64,000 bases of DNA from Listronotus oregonensis (lineage: Eukaryota; Arthropoda; Insecta; Coleoptera; Curculionidae). Numbering within the stretch: the stretch's first letter is position 1; every line of letters begins with the position of its first letter. The notes under the pieces were generated by a model that did not search any database, had not been told where the DNA came from, and saw nothing but the letters and a program-made list of their open reading frames with translations. The stretch lies in assembly GCA_019359885.1 (NCBI GenBank), contig JAHBCN010003226.1:1-64000 (forward strand), written 5' to 3'. The position numbers were made by a program, and so were the translations under genes. Shown piece by piece: positions 25,011-37,392 of this stretch.

Positions 25011-26960
25011 TTACAAAACAACACATAATATCGTGTGGAGAAATCGAGCACTAAGAAAATTTTTAGTATCTACGGTATGTTTCTTCGACATTTATTACTT
25101 TAAATGTTTGTGTGACCCATATTGATAGAATGTGAGAAGCTAGGTCAAACGATGGTTAAAATAATGAAAGAACAGTAAGAAGCCGCAAGGAACCCATACT
25201 GGGTTTAAGAATTTCTCTTCAATTCCCACAAATATGTACAATTGACTTTAACTTACGTCTTACTCCTTAACAATTGACAAGTATTTATTGTATCTAATTA
25301 CCTAGTAATTTGTTTCATCTGCGAGTTTGCGAAATAAGTACAAATGTTCAAAAGAGGTTAAACAATAGCCGTGAATCCTAAAATCGTGATTCGCCATTTT
25401 TGGCTGTCATATTTCACTGGGTGCCATTGAGAATCAATTTATTTTAGACGTTTGGTTTGATTAACTTGGAAAAAACTTGGGAAAATTTTGCGAAAAGGTC
25501 AGTTAGCACCTGAGTTTTCTATTTTCTTTACGTATTTTTTTAAATTTTTATTTAGCCATACAACAGAGTCTTAAAATATATTATATATCTATAACTAAAC
25601 TAAATTAATTTCTAACTACAGCTCATGGGAAAATCCTTTTAGTTGATTATGCATATTTTTTTTTTTATTTTCTTGACTCACAAGGGTTTTTTAAATTTTT
25701 AATACTAGTTATCTTATGGTTTCAAAACTTAAAGTTTTGGACCTATTGTTTTATTTTTGATTAACAAACTTTTTGGGGTTTTTTTTTGGGGAAAAAATTT
25801 TTTTAAAAAGGGGGAAATAAATTTTTTTTAAAAACCAAAATTTATTATTTCTTTATTTTTATTAAGCAATTTCTTAGGATTTTTTTTAAGTTTTTTGTAA
25901 ATTGTACACTTGAAAAAATATTTACCATTGGTTTTGGGTAAATAAAAAAAAGAACAACCTTTTTTTTTAAAAACAAATTTGTCCGTTTAAAATTTAAACC
26001 CCTGAAAGAAATTACCGTAAATTACCCGCATTAAAAATTAAATCGTACAAAGACGAAAACCCCCCTTTTTAAAAAATCAAAGAAATGGGGGAAATAAAAA
26101 ACATTTGCAAAAAACCGAACAAATTAAACAATTACAATAACCCAACTATAACGTAAAAAAAAGATAAATTAAATGCTCTTAGAACAAAGGGACTTCAGGA
26201 AAAAACCAATCCATGTAAATAAAATTCCTATCATAAAATCTTGTTTATTAAAGTTCTAAAAATTGACAAGTTATTATGTGAATTAAAAGTTTATCCTTTG
26301 AGCAAGATTACAAAGAGTATGTTGGTTATGTTATTTATTTTGAATAAAATTGAGAACAAACTTATCTAATTTTAGATCTCAGTACTTTAAAAAGGGCCCA
26401 TATTTTTGATAGGAACTTGGCCCTTATTTGACATAAGTGATTTGGTGGAATAATTTAGTTTTTTAAACTTTATTTTATTTAAAAACAGTCTTAAAAAGCT
26501 CTTAATTTTTTAATCAATTGAAAAATACTCTTACTTAAAATTATATTTCACTTGCAATTTGCCTCTACGGTTTGTTGGTTTGGTTATTCTCCACACATTA
26601 CCGCATAAGAAAATATTCTCTAAGCGCAGCTTTAGAAGCTGAAATATGAAAATTTTAGGGCCAATAAATATAAACAAACCTGTTTTTCTTCACGTTTAGT
26701 TGCGCTAACCCTGGTCTATTTTTAAATAAATACGGGAGCGTGATTTATTATTTGAATTACGGATTTTTGTATTATTACAGCCTGAAATGCAGGTTAACCT
26801 GTAAAATACGGGGCATCCTGCAATCCTATTTCTAAAACAATAAATCTTGCTTTTTGCACAACTTAAAGACCAGAAAAGCTCCGCAGATCGATCATTATTT
26901 ACAAATTCAAAAGGTCGTATTTCAATAGTCTAATGATAATAATATAAAAAAAGTACACAT
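25011..26960. other. AT-rich spacer, nothing recognised
   Basis: No motif-bearing frames. The stretch 25.7-26.2 kb is homopolymer-rich. Confidence 0.45.
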
Positions 26961-27196
26961 TTTTATGTTTTTTAGGTCACTGAATTCAAATCTAATGTCA
27001 AAAAGTCAATATTGACTATTGACAGCTGTCAACTAACTGTCAAACAGCAATAAGCAATCAAAATGGATAAATTAATTCCTTTTTTATGTTTTTTTACGTC
27101 GCTGAATTCAAATCTAATGTCGAAAACTATTGACAGCTGTCAAACAGCGATTAGCAATCGAAATTGGTAAAATAAATTCCTTTTTTATGTTTTCAG
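26961..27196 (+). repeat. tandem repeat, ~100-120-bp unit, two copies and part of a third
   Basis: Units start with TTTTTATGTTTT at about 26,961, 27,082 and 27,183. Units 1 and 2 share CTGAATTCAAATCTAATGTC, ACTATTGACAGCTGTCAA and CAGCAATCAAAAT-like sequence; unit 2 lacks ~20 bp of unit 1. CAGCTG dyads occur in both. Confidence 0.88.
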
Positions 27197-27640
27197 GATG
27201 ACAAAAGCTACAACATAAAATATATTGATTTCAGCCATTTTTACCGGGGGCCACTTCCCATAAGAAATTATCAATCTGTGGAGCTTTGGAGTAAGACAAA
27301 ATACGGCTAATGGAGTTTTAATTCCCTTTGGGAAACTTTTTTGGGAAAGAAAAGCTACAACATATATTTATTTAATTTTAAATATTATAAAAATATATTA
27401 TTTAATTAAAAAATAATATTAATATTTTTTATAAAAAATAAAATATATCATTTCAGCCTTTTTTCCCCAAAGGGTTTACTTCCCAAAAGAAATGATCATT
27501 GGTGGAGCTTTAAGTTTCCGTAGGAGCCAAAAACGCATAATAAAGGCTTTGTGCCCATGGGGACTTTTTCTCAGGATGAAAAAAGCTACAACATATACCG
27601 ATTTTAGCTATTTTCACCGGGGGCCACTTCCCATAAAAAA
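27190..27640 (+). repeat. degenerate tandem repeat, three units
   Basis: Three units each carry AAAAGCTACAACATA followed by ATTTCAGCCATTTT-like sequence and CCACTTCCCATAAGAAAT-like sequence, starting near 27,194, 27,343 and 27,574. A GTGGAGCTTT block follows in units 1 and 2. The middle unit is expanded by AT-rich sequence. Confidence 0.82.
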
Positions 27641-28554
27641 TGTGCGGGATCCTTGATGAAAAGATTGCGTTAATATATCCAGGAAACGCAACTGCCCCTT
27701 TTTTTTTATTTATGTCAAGGTGAACAGTCCGTTGAAAATTAGGGGTTTTTTTACAATAATTTTTAGTAAAATTGATGAAACTGAAATTTGATTTCTGATA
27801 AAATTTTGAAAAATTCTAATGATTTTTACAATGCAGCTAGTACCAAAATCGGTAGAACGGTTGAAATAATTTTTGCCTTTTCCCCAATGGAAATGTAGGA
27901 ATAAATTAGATTTCGTAAAAAAAGACGAAATTAGGGTTTATCTTTATGACCTTATAAGTAAATATGCACGAATTAAAGGTTGTTTAGTAGTTTTTTTAGC
28001 TTTTGACTCGTTATTAACTTTTACTGTTTTAAATGCGGTAAAAAAGTTTTACCGGACTTTTCCCAGTAATTTGTTTTCCGGACTCAATGCTGAAAAAGTT
28101 CATTTTCCGGACTTAAACCAAGTATCTAATAGTAGGTTTTACAGTACAGTATGAAATATTTTTACCATAATAAATGTATTCGTTTAAAACTTAAGTACTT
28201 CAATGGATCTAGGTGTACTTCCTTATATTCGGGCGGTTTGAAGAAAAAACTATTTATAATCAACAAAAACAACCTATAAAGAGAATTAACATTTTACTTG
28301 CTTCATAGAAATAAACAAGTTTAGATAATAATCTTATGTCTACCTGTAAGCAAGTCTAATTAAGATGTAACAGTTTTCTTTACTAATCTGGTAAAAATTT
28401 TTTTGCAGCGAATTAAAATTAGAAACTGGCGCTGTATATTATGATCGCTTTGGTCTATTAATATTGGGTAAAGTAATGTTCATTTTAAAAAAATTGTAAA
28501 AAAATTTTAAAAAACGTATAAAAATACAGCCAAATTTATCTTCTTAAAACTATG
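27641..28554. other. spacer with one unassigned open frame
   Basis: The plus-strand frame 27,873-28,154 (93 codons; contains KKFYRTFPSNLFSGLN) has a moderately protein-like composition but no domain I can name. It might be a decayed element. Confidence 0.3.
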
Positions 28555-29776
28555 AACCAAACATTTACATTACCTAGGTTAATTTGCCAGAGATGTTATT
28601 AAGTGCAAAAATCTGGGTTTTCCTTTTATTATTTCTATTGCAACAATAAATTGTTGTAAATGGAGCTTAGACCCTCCGTGTCTGTTCTGGGAAATTTACG
28701 GTATTATGTGTTTTTTAATGTGAATCATTTCTTTAGTAACTTCCTTTTTTTATTATTACTTTCAAATTCAAAATATTAACATTGTCAAAGTCAAAATTAT
28801 GCAAGTTATCAAGTGCATAATTTGACAAGGCTGTGGTTACTGTTAGGATATGTTATGCTTTTTGATGTTCTTTAACTCTGTTTTTAAGTATTATCTTGTA
28901 TGGCCAATATATGTTTTTGTGCAATCACGGCAGTCGATTTGTATATTAAATTTGTTTGATTAGGGTTTTCGATTGTAGGTTTAAGTTTTGTAAATAGATT
29001 TTAGAATTGTTGTGGTTTTCTGCAATTTTGTATTTTGTAAGGTTTAAGAACATGTTTAATTTTTTGTGTTATACCAGGGACATATGGAAGGAAATATATT
29101 TTTTATTTTCAGATGTATTTTCACTGTCTTTGTTAGAATTGTAAATTTTATTTATTCGTGCTTTAATGATCGGTTCAGTAAATTTAGTTGGATAGTTATT
29201 ATTTTTTAAGATTTCCCGAACTTTTTTCAAATTGTTTGGTCTATGATTTCCACTGGATAACTTTACAGCTCTGTCAACCAATGAATTTACTACACTTCTT
29301 TTATACTTAATTGGACATTTTGAATTAAAATTTAAATATCTACCAGACCATACCTGTTTTGTGAACCAATTTGTTTTTATTTTTCCATCATCTTGGTAAT
29401 GTATAGTAAGATCTAGAAAATTTATTGATTTATTGTTTTCTGTTTCATGTGTGAACTGTATTTTAGGATGAAAGAGTTAAATTTATTTAATGTATATTGA
29501 AGTTTATTTTGTGGAATACAAAGATACAATCATCAACAAAACGTTTGAAGAAGTGTGGCTTATAATTAAAGGGATTTAATGATGTTTGTTTCCAAATTCT
29601 CCATTACAAGATTTGCAATGGTGGCCGAAATTGGTGAGCCCATTGCGACGCCATATATTTGTGAATAATTTTTTTGATATTGAAAAAATGTTGATGACAA
29701 ACATAGTTTTGTTGCTTCAATGAATTCATTTTTTGGTATTGTTGTGTTATTTTTATTTCATCCCATTTTTTTATAA
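28555..29776 (-). pseudogene. Penelope-like element (RT plus GIY-YIG endonuclease), minus-strand copy
   Basis: Penelope-like retroelements pair a telomerase-like reverse transcriptase with a GIY-YIG nuclease. On the minus strand, with breaks, I read: FIEATKLCLSSTFF; the RT block YGVAMGSPISATIANLVMEN; FKRFVDDCIFVF (motif C, both Asp kept, ~29,550); INFLDLTIHYQDDG; the thumb LVDRAVKLSSGNHRP and LKKVREILKNNNYPTKF (frame 29,069-29,281); the GIY-YIG start IDCRDCTKTYIGHT (~28,930); LHNFDFDNVNIL (~28,790); and a terminal EMIHIKK (~28,700). It starts within RT at the junction with an inverted second copy, so the 5' part is missing. The endonuclease order RT then GIY-YIG fits the canonical Penelope/Neptune type. 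Confidence 0.86.
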
Positions 29777-29777
29777 T

Positions 29778-30505
29778 GGTATGGTCTAATTAGATATTTT
29801 AAATTTTAATTCAAAATGTCCAATTAAGTATAAAGAAGTATGTCTAAATTCATTGGTTGACAGAGCTGTAAAGTTATCCAGTGGAAATCATGACAAACAA
29901 TTTGAAAAAAGTTCGGGAAATCTTAAAAAAGAAATAATAACTATCCAACTAAATTTACTGAACCGATCATTAAAGCACGAATAAATAAAATTTACAATTC
30001 TAACAAAGACAGTGAAAATACATCTGAAAATAAAAAATATATTTCCCTTCCATACGGCCCTGATATAACTAAAAAATTAAACATGTTCTTAAACCTTACA
30101 AATACAAATTGCAAAACCTAACAACAATTCTACAAAACTTAAACCTACAATCAGAAAACCTAATCAAACTAATATATAGACTTTATGACCTGATAACAAT
30201 AGGCTAATATAAAAACAGGATAGGCTATCAAAAAAACATAAGATGTAACGATAACCACACGGCTGCCTAATCAGTCATGCGCCCATTAACTGCATGAGCA
30301 CATTGTGTTAATGTTTTGGAATTTAGTAATAATAAAAGGAACATTAAGAAGAAATGATTCACGATAAAAACACATATGCAAGTAAATTTCAGAACGAGCT
30401 GGCGTCAATTTATTATTTATCAATAAAAGGAAAAACAATTTGCACTAATAAAATAATTCTATATAGAGTAACACAGGTAATGTAATGTTTGGTTCGCGGG
30501 CACAG
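29778..30505 (+). pseudogene. Penelope-like element, plus-strand copy in head-to-head array
   Basis: This is an inverted copy of the 3' part of the neighbouring element. Its first ~400 bp (29,778-30,178) match the reverse complement of 28,950-29,354 closely: FNSKCPIKYK, SLVDRAVKLSSGNH, TEPIIKARINKIYNSNKDSE. The GIY-YIG part (30,180-30,340) is more diverged, and the shared 3' end returns at GGTAATGTAATGTTTGGTTC (~30,478). It begins downstream of the RT catalytic motif and could not be active. Confidence 0.85.
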
Positions 30506-31183
30506 AAGACAAAAATTTCGGCGGGCACAAACCAACAGTAGAATGTTATCTGAATAACTGTAATTTTACAATATAATTGTGTTGTAATTATATCTGTCAT
30601 ACTTTTCTCTTCATCATGTTAAATAATAATGATATTCTGATGGTTTAACTAAACCGGAAGCGTCGCTTTGATGATTTTATTTAAAAACCAAGTAATAAAG
30701 CAAAAAAGTGTTTATTACCTAACTAAAACGAAATTTGTTAGTTGTCTGTGAAACGAGATATTAACAATCAAATTGTACATAATTAACAATTGTCGATATG
30801 TGTCATGTATGGAAGCCATGCTTTATTTCGGAATATCTCAAAAACCTTTCATGATATTATTTAGAAAATAATGCAATATAAATTAAATTATTGGAAAATT
30901 AAAAAAACTTATTTTTTTTTATAGTTTTGTGGAAAAGATGAGAGTACTATTTTATTCTTTTTTTACAAAATCTCTCCTATAAAAGGTGTATTTTAGAACT
31001 GAGTGCAAAAGTGTAGAATAGTGTAAAATATTACTAAATAACGAACAGACTTTATGCGTTGTGTAGAGTCTTCTACAAAGAATAATATTTTCAAGCATTG
31101 AGAACCTCTAACTTTTGCTAAAGCGTATTTGATATTATTTGGAACAGCGCTAAATTTGTGGTTCATTCAAAATTCTGCATTAC
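30506..31183. other. spacer, nothing recognised
   Basis: No gene or repeat identified, apart from an AATATCTCAAAAACC motif near 30,832 that recurs in foldback repeats elsewhere in the window. Confidence 0.4.
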
Positions 31184-31229
31184 GAATTAACATTCATTAA
31201 AACGGCGGACGTTTAATGAATGTTAATTC
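31184..31229. repeat. perfect 18-bp hairpin at a retroelement 5' break
   Basis: GAATTAACATTCATTAAA (31,184-31,201) and TTTAATGAATGTTAATTC (31,212-31,229) are exact inverse copies around a 10-nt loop ACGGCGGACG. The right arm is the first readable sequence of the retroelement that follows. Confidence 0.95.
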
Positions 31230-33108
31230 CTCTGATTATGAAGTGATTATATTTACAGAAACTTGGTTAGAAATTCAGATATAATGAGCTCAGAATTGTT
31301 CGACAAGAAATGTTGTCTTTCGAAAAGACAGAGATTATGAGGCTCTGGATTGCACTAGAGGCAGTGGTGTGCTAATTGCGGCACGGTCTCAAGCTGTCTC
31401 CCTCTGTTATGCGTGACAGTGATGACCCTCCAGTTTGAAGATCTTTGGATACGAATTGTGCTTGGTGGTGAAGTAATTATTCTTGGTGTAATGTATATTC
31501 CTCTAATTCCACGTCCAATTGTGTATCAGGCTGGAGTGGATACTATGGAAAATATTAGACGTAACAACACGAAGGCAAAGTTAATGGTGTTTGGAAATTT
31601 TAATCTTCAGATGTGCAGTGGGTTATGGAGGAGGATCATCTCATTCCAGTGGTTTGGTAGTGATGTGGCTGAGGTTTTGTTTAGTAATATTTATTACCTT
31701 GAATTGCAACAGGTTAATCATGTAATAAATTGCTTAAACCAAACCTTAGATTTGATTTTCTGATGAATTTAATAGACTCACAGTTTGTGAATCTTCCAGC
31801 CCATAAGTTCTGTGGATGCATTTCACCCTCTTTTGAAACTGAAATTTTCTCCTGATAGTTTTTTAATAAAGGATTACAAAACAAGAATAACTATTTATAT
31901 TTTCCATAAAGCAAACTGAAGCTATTAACAATGCTCTGATGGAATGTGACTGGAGTTTTCTTAATGAGAATGTGGATCTGGATAGAACACTTGAAAAGCT
32001 TTATTCCATTTTGTTTAAGGTTAGTGAGCATCATGTTCCAAAAACAACAATTAAGGAAAACAATCTCCCAGTTGGTATAGTGAAGATCTAAAAAAATAAT
32101 TAACTTGAAAAACAAGCTTCATAGAAAGTATAGGTGGTCCGGCCGTCAGTCTGACCATGACAGCTGCTCTAGGGTTAGAAGGGAAACCAAACTAAGGAAC
32201 TAATGGAACTTTGTTATCTTCTTTTTGTCAGTAATACCGAGCAACTTATTCCCACAAATGTAAGGTTATGGGTTTTTTCAGATGTCAAATCCGTTAATTT
32301 GATTATTCGATAAAAGTCCCCGTACTAGAAACAGTCAAAACTTTAACGATTTGGGAGTACTATTTGATACGGAAGTACTTTTAATAAACATATTGACAAT
32401 ATTGTTATTAAAGCTTGTCAATGTTTGGCTTCATAAGACGTAATTGTACCTTTGTCTCAGATATTAAACAAATTTAAAATCCCTTTTTTTTAAAATTGTA
32501 CGTAGTATATTTGGAGTATAACTCTGGAAAGGTCTCCCTCTATAATGTACAATTGATCGCCTAGAACGAGTGCAGAACGTTCAAAAATAATTTTGGAAAC
32601 ATAGGTTTCCCTATCAAAATCGATTATTCCATCCGTTTATTATTGGTTGGAAATTTAGAGTCTCAAAGCGCCCAAATTTCTTTATTTTTCTATATAAAGT
32701 CATGCAGGGTGGTATTGCTCTCCCCCCTTTTTCTTTTTTTAAAAAAAAACCCTTTTTTAATAAGTTTTTTTTCTTCTTTCGTGGATAGGTTGTTAAGAAA
32801 TTATAATAATAATTTTCATAACGTTGATTTTTTTACCTTTACTAATTTTAAATCATTGAAAGAGATATTACCTATAGATAGTTTATTAAATTTTTTATTT
32901 TGTTTGTTGGTTTTTTACTTTGTTTAATTCCCGTTGTTTTAAATGTCTATTAGTCATTTTTATTTGCAATGTAATATTTTTAGTTTATTCTTTTTATGTT
33001 ATATATACATATTTTTATTTTTTAAATATATTGTGTACCATTTGAAAAATTTTGTTCTTTGTGTACTTTGTTCAATAAATAAATAAATAAATAAATAAAA
33101 TTAAGAAA
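31212..33108 (+). pseudogene. Jockey-type non-LTR retrotransposon, endonuclease and RT remnants
   Basis: A second non-LTR family, different in sequence from copies A-C. The endonuclease domain opens NVNSSDYEVIIFTETWLE (~31,219), followed by FRKDRDYEALD and GSGVLIAARSQ. The frame 31,413-31,763 carries WIRIVLGGEVIILGVMYIPL and VFGNFNL, where GDFNLP is usual and the catalytic Asp reads Asn; it ends NQTLDLIF. A linker (ALMECDWSFLNENVDLDRTL; YSEDLKK-like; NTEQLIPTNVRL) runs to ~32,260. The RT palm is deleted. The post-palm NDLGVLFDT, HIDNIVIKACQCL and a YNVQLIDRLERVQ-like relic occupy 32,340-32,590. The element closes with a (AAAT)n tail at ~33,075-33,108. Such simple-repeat tails occur in several non-LTR clades, so the clade is uncertain. 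Confidence 0.8.
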
Positions 33109-33479
33109 AAATATATAATAATCCGTACTGGAACTAGTCAAGGAATTCCGGGGCCCGTTCAACAATAAACTTTTTTTAAAGAGATGGCCGAGTTAGGGCC
33201 CGGGTGGCATGGAAAGATGAAGAGAAAAAATGTTTATCCAATCTCGATTTACTTGTGAAAGGACCAATTTACTTACTATAAAAGGGGATATTTTTTTTCT
33301 ACGACTGTGAGTAAAATAATAAAGGATCATAAAACCGAAACACCTAATTAGGTAACCCAATAAATTTTGTTTATTTAAAAAATTATACAATAATTTCCCC
33401 CTTACTTTAAGCCAATTAGAAAAATTTTTTTAATAGTTTAAACCTGCAACCTTTAATTGTGGAATGTTTTCCTCAATTT
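33109..33479. other. spacer, nothing recognised
   Basis: The minus-strand frame 33,193-33,390 has no recognisable motif. Confidence 0.4.
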
Positions 33480-33640
33480 TTTTGAAGGACACCAGATCCC
33501 CATGTTGCCAGAGTAATACCACATTTTTCATCGCCTCCAAGATCGCCGATTTCCCAAGGGGTTGATCTTAAATTTGCAGTACGCTCCCCCAAAATTCTTT
33601 GCGGCCCTTTGACCCAAAAATAAAGGTAGGTGAAATGAGA
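33480..33640 (+). pseudogene. Tc1/mariner-superfamily transposase fragment
   Basis: A short broken segment reads TPHVARVIPHF-like, then a GDRRISQG-like and an RSPDLNPxDF-like relic (APPKFFAAL in the present frame). That is the region from the second catalytic Asp to the third acidic residue in IS630/mariner-type transposases. Frames shift at least twice within 160 bp. The stretch is too short to place in a family. Confidence 0.4.
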
Positions 33641-34301
33641 TTCCCCAAAAAATAAGACAAAAAAGGCAAATTATTATCTTTTGTGAGAAAACAAACTAAA
33701 TTTTACAAGGATAAAAAAAAAAAATTATTTTCTCAGGTTTTTATTTTCTTTTTTTCGTTTTTTTACTCCCAAATTTTTATTTTAATCTACGATATATTCG
33801 GTCTTGTTTTGTCTAGTCCCACGAAATGTAACACAGCTTTGGCGGGATATAGATCAGCAAAACATACAAAAAACCCCAAAAATGGACAAATTTATTTAAA
33901 AAATATTAAAGTTAATTTGTAGATCAATAACTCAGAACAAATTTATTATATACAAGGCACCATACAGTTTTAAAACACCTAAATGATAACCAGTTAATTC
34001 TTTATATTTTTAAAATAAATAGGGCAAAAGGAATCCCCCAGGGTATATTGTTGATTGAATAATTAGTTTCGCGAATGAAAAAATTTATTTTATTTATTAT
34101 AATTAAATAAATAAATATTTAATGTTTTGGATTATATGCATAAATTTTTGGGGGATAAATTTTTTTAATATTAAATAATTTAATATTAAATATTATATAT
34201 ATTGTCCAAATTTAAAGGCCCAAAACTTCTTACTCGGGAAATACCAAAAAAAGTTTTTTTTCTTTTAAATAAAAACCAAATACCCCCCTTTTACTAAACT
34301 A

Positions 34302-34687
34302 AGGGGCCATCCATAAATTACGTTACACAAATTTCATGATTTTGACTCCCTCCCCCTCCTATCACAACTCACTTTTGTAAGATCCTTTCTCCCTAGTGAC
34401 ATCATATAATTTGAAATTTTACATCTAAAAATAATCAAAACAGTATTTTTTTATAAGAATGACAATTAAATAAAAAAAAACAAATTGACAAAATCAAAAA
34501 CTAATTAACGAATATTTATTTATATTACCAATGAAAAATAAAACAATTAAAAGTTTTGCGTTTAAATAATTTAGATTTTTACAGGTGATGTCACAAGGCT
34601 GATTACCCCCCATACCCCTTTTCACGCAATGTCACAATCCTCTACATCTCTTCCCCCCTTAAGTTTTGACGTAATTTATGGGTTCTA
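34302..34687. mobile_element. MITE with CATAAATTACGT terminal inverted repeats
   Basis: Left end GGGGCCATCCATAAATTACG; right end GACGTAATTTATGGGTTCT, whose reverse complement shares the core CCATAAATTACGT. Inside both ends are pyrimidine/purine-rich blocks with CCCTCCCCCTCCTATCACA and TCACGCAATGTCACA. A short element with ends GGCCATCCATAAATTACGTCA and an interior rich in CCCCCTCCCCC is a repeated theme in many insect genomes as I recall it. ~386 bp, non-coding. Confidence 0.75.
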
Positions 34688-35049
34688 ATAAGAAAATCTA
34701 AAAACCCGCTCTCCACCCGCTTCGACGCCCGCGCAAGTGCAAAAAACGTTTCTTTCGATTCGTTAATAAGGAAGAGTAAAGTGCACTCCTATGAATGCCT
34801 GGCAATTTATTTTACAATTTTTCCCGTAATAATACTGTTATGTACTTAAAATTATTGACTCTTAGCACCTCCTTAAAAGCTTTGGTAATTTGCATAGTTT
34901 AAAAAAAAAAAAACTTTGCTAATGACAATTATCACGTCTTTCTTCACAAAGAATGTTAACAATTCCATTAAATAAGAAGTATCACGGCTTCTTATATTGT
35001 ATTTTAATGTTGAGGTTAAACTTTTATTTTTATACGTTGTGTGGACTCT

Positions 35050-35890
35050 CGAAAATTGAGCTATTACACTTTTATCACCATTATTAAGTAACATTTTAAT
35101 GGAAAATTTTGAATCCAACTTTGTACAAAATTATTATTATAAACCTTTAATTTGATGTCTAAATGCTTTTTAACACACATTAATACACAAGAACCCACTA
35201 TTAGTTTCACCTTAAAAAAAAAACAAAATTCACAACTACCTTTTCTTGATATTCTAATAACTAAAGATGTAAATAATTTTTAAACTAAAATTTACAGAAA
35301 ACCTACACATACAAACAGATACTTAAATTTAAACTCTTATCACCCAATAATGGTAAAAAGAGGAGTTGTAAAAAGTCTTTTTGATAGAATTAAAATAATT
35401 TATTCTGATCAAAACAAAGAAAACGAAAAAAAGTTTTTAAAAGATATTTTAGTTTAAAATAATTATTCTATTACAAATCTATTTTTACCATATATTTCTC
35501 GGTTATCAAATAAAATTCAACGAATAGGTAATAAATTTTATATTCGTACTATATTTAAAACACAAAACACTATTAGATCTCAAGTAACAAAAACAAAACC
35601 ATACAATATAAACAAAAACACAAAAAAAGTCATTTAAAAAATTAATTGTGATTGTGATAAATTTTATAGTGGTAAAACTTCAAGTCAAACACATAAAAGA
35701 ACATAGAATTTTACAAATAAAAATCTGTCAACACGCATTGGAGAACAACAACATAATAAAATGAATTGCTTCTAGCATGTTAGCAAAGGAAACTTGTTAA
35801 AAAAAATGTAAAATAAAAGAAAGTGCATTTATATTATTAAATAAAGATAAATGTGTAGGATCAATATCTGTTTTAAAAAATAATACAGGG
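35050..35890 (+). pseudogene. Penelope-like element relic (second family)
   Basis: Plus strand, heavily decayed. RT palm piece ITLLSPLLSNILMENFESNF (~35,058), then QLPFLDILITKD (~35,235), KIYRKPTHTNRYLNLNSYHP (~35,288), RGVVKSLFDRIKIIYSD and a thumb-like KFLKDILV. A cysteine-bearing GIY-YIG start INCDCDKFYSGKT (~35,642) and a C-terminal KRKCIYIIK region close it. In contrast to the 28.5-30.5 kb pair the spacing and sequence differ, so it is another subfamily. 5' truncated near the palm, with no YVDD motif left. Confidence 0.75.
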
Positions 35891-37392
35891 TTACCGTTCG
35901 CGAAGAAATTTCAGTAAACTTAAAATAATTAAACACCCCCACCCCTTTTTTTTTTTTTAAAAAAAAATATACCGAAAAAACCTTTATGTCATCATAAAAA
36001 AACGTCAAAAATTTTAAAAAAAGCATCAAATTTTCAATTTAAAATTTTTTTAAAATTTTTTTTAAATTTCCCCATTTTTTTTTTAATTTTTTCTGACAAG
36101 GGGCCGACTTGCCCCTAGGGCCCAAAATTGGGGGGGGCCTTTTTTTTTTAATTCTTTTAAAATAATTTTTTTCCCCCGGGGCCCCAACCCAAAGTGGCCC
36201 ACCTTGGGGGGAAACCAAAAAAAAAACTTTTAAAAACCGGGTTTAAAAAAATTGTGTTTTACAAAATTTTTTCCCACTTTTTCCCATTTTTTACAGTGCT
36301 GTTTTTTTTTTTCCCTTTTTTCATCACGGCCCCCCGCTTTTGTTTTTTTATCTTTTCCCCGGCGTTTAGCCAACCCAAGGAAAAGCTGGTCCAACTTGAC
36401 TTCATTTTCCCATTTCTGTTTCCCTTTATAAAAGGGAAATCTAGCATTTTGCTTAGACTCTCCATTAAAACGTCTTTTAAAATTTACACTAGATTTTTAG
36501 ATAATTTATCATAAATCTGCGTTTTTACTTTATAATAACGTAAAATCTTTGTTTATTAACGAATATTTTCTTTAAACCATTCTAAATAATTTAGTTTTAA
36601 AATTTAGAATATTTAAAAAAATTTAAAAAAAATCGATATGCAAGGGGGGTTTTTTATCCGTTCAAATGACGAACAAGCGATTATCCAAAATTTTTTTTCC
36701 CTTTTTTTTCGAATGGTTTTTTTTTCCCCAAAAAGGAAATTGTCCGAATAAAAAGGGGGGTTTTTTTTTTTTAAAAATTTTTATTTAAAAGGTTGGGAAA
36801 AAAAAAAAAAAAGAAGGCTTTTTTCACTAGTATATACCAGGGGGTAGGTTTGGGAAAAATTTTTCATTTTTTACCATTTTTTTGTTTTACTTTTTTTTTA
36901 AAAAAATTTGGCAAAATTTTAAGTTTTTTAAAAATGTATTTGAGGGAAATACCCCCCTAAAACCCTTTTAAAAAAATTTTTTATGGGAAAACCATTTTTT
37001 TAAAATGGGAATTTGGCGGTATTTCTTAAAATTACCCTTGGATATTTTTCGGGAATATTTTATGGCATGTTAAAAAACCGTTTTTACGGAAGCAAAACAG
37101 GTTTAAAAATTTTTTGAAATTTTAAAAAACTAAAAACAAGAACTTTAAAATGGGAAATACGGGAAAAACAAAAAACCCTGAAATTAAAGAAACAAAAAAA
37201 AAGGGAACAGGGAAACCCAAAAAAATCGAAACGATTAAAAAAACCCGTATACAATTGGGCAAAAAATTTATAAAAAAATGGAAAAAAAAAATTTAAAAAA
37301 TTTTTTTAATTTTAAAAACCAAAATTTTTGCAAATAGGTGACATTCCCAATACGGTGGCCTGACAATGGGAAGCTTTGAAAAAAATATAAAG
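35891..37392. other. extreme homopolymer-rich sequence, no gene
   Basis: Runs of A, T, G and C of 5-12 bases follow each other (e.g. around 36,060-36,260 and 36,700-37,300). Open frames here (36,194-36,514 plus; 36,259-36,465 minus) are Phe/Lys-rich artefacts. Base quality may be poor. Confidence 0.6.

Noticed and set aside
36194..36514. 106-codon plus-strand frame with hydrophobic stretches, considered as a membrane protein
   Set aside because: Made of T-runs in the most homopolymer-inflated part of the window; the opposite strand is open too.
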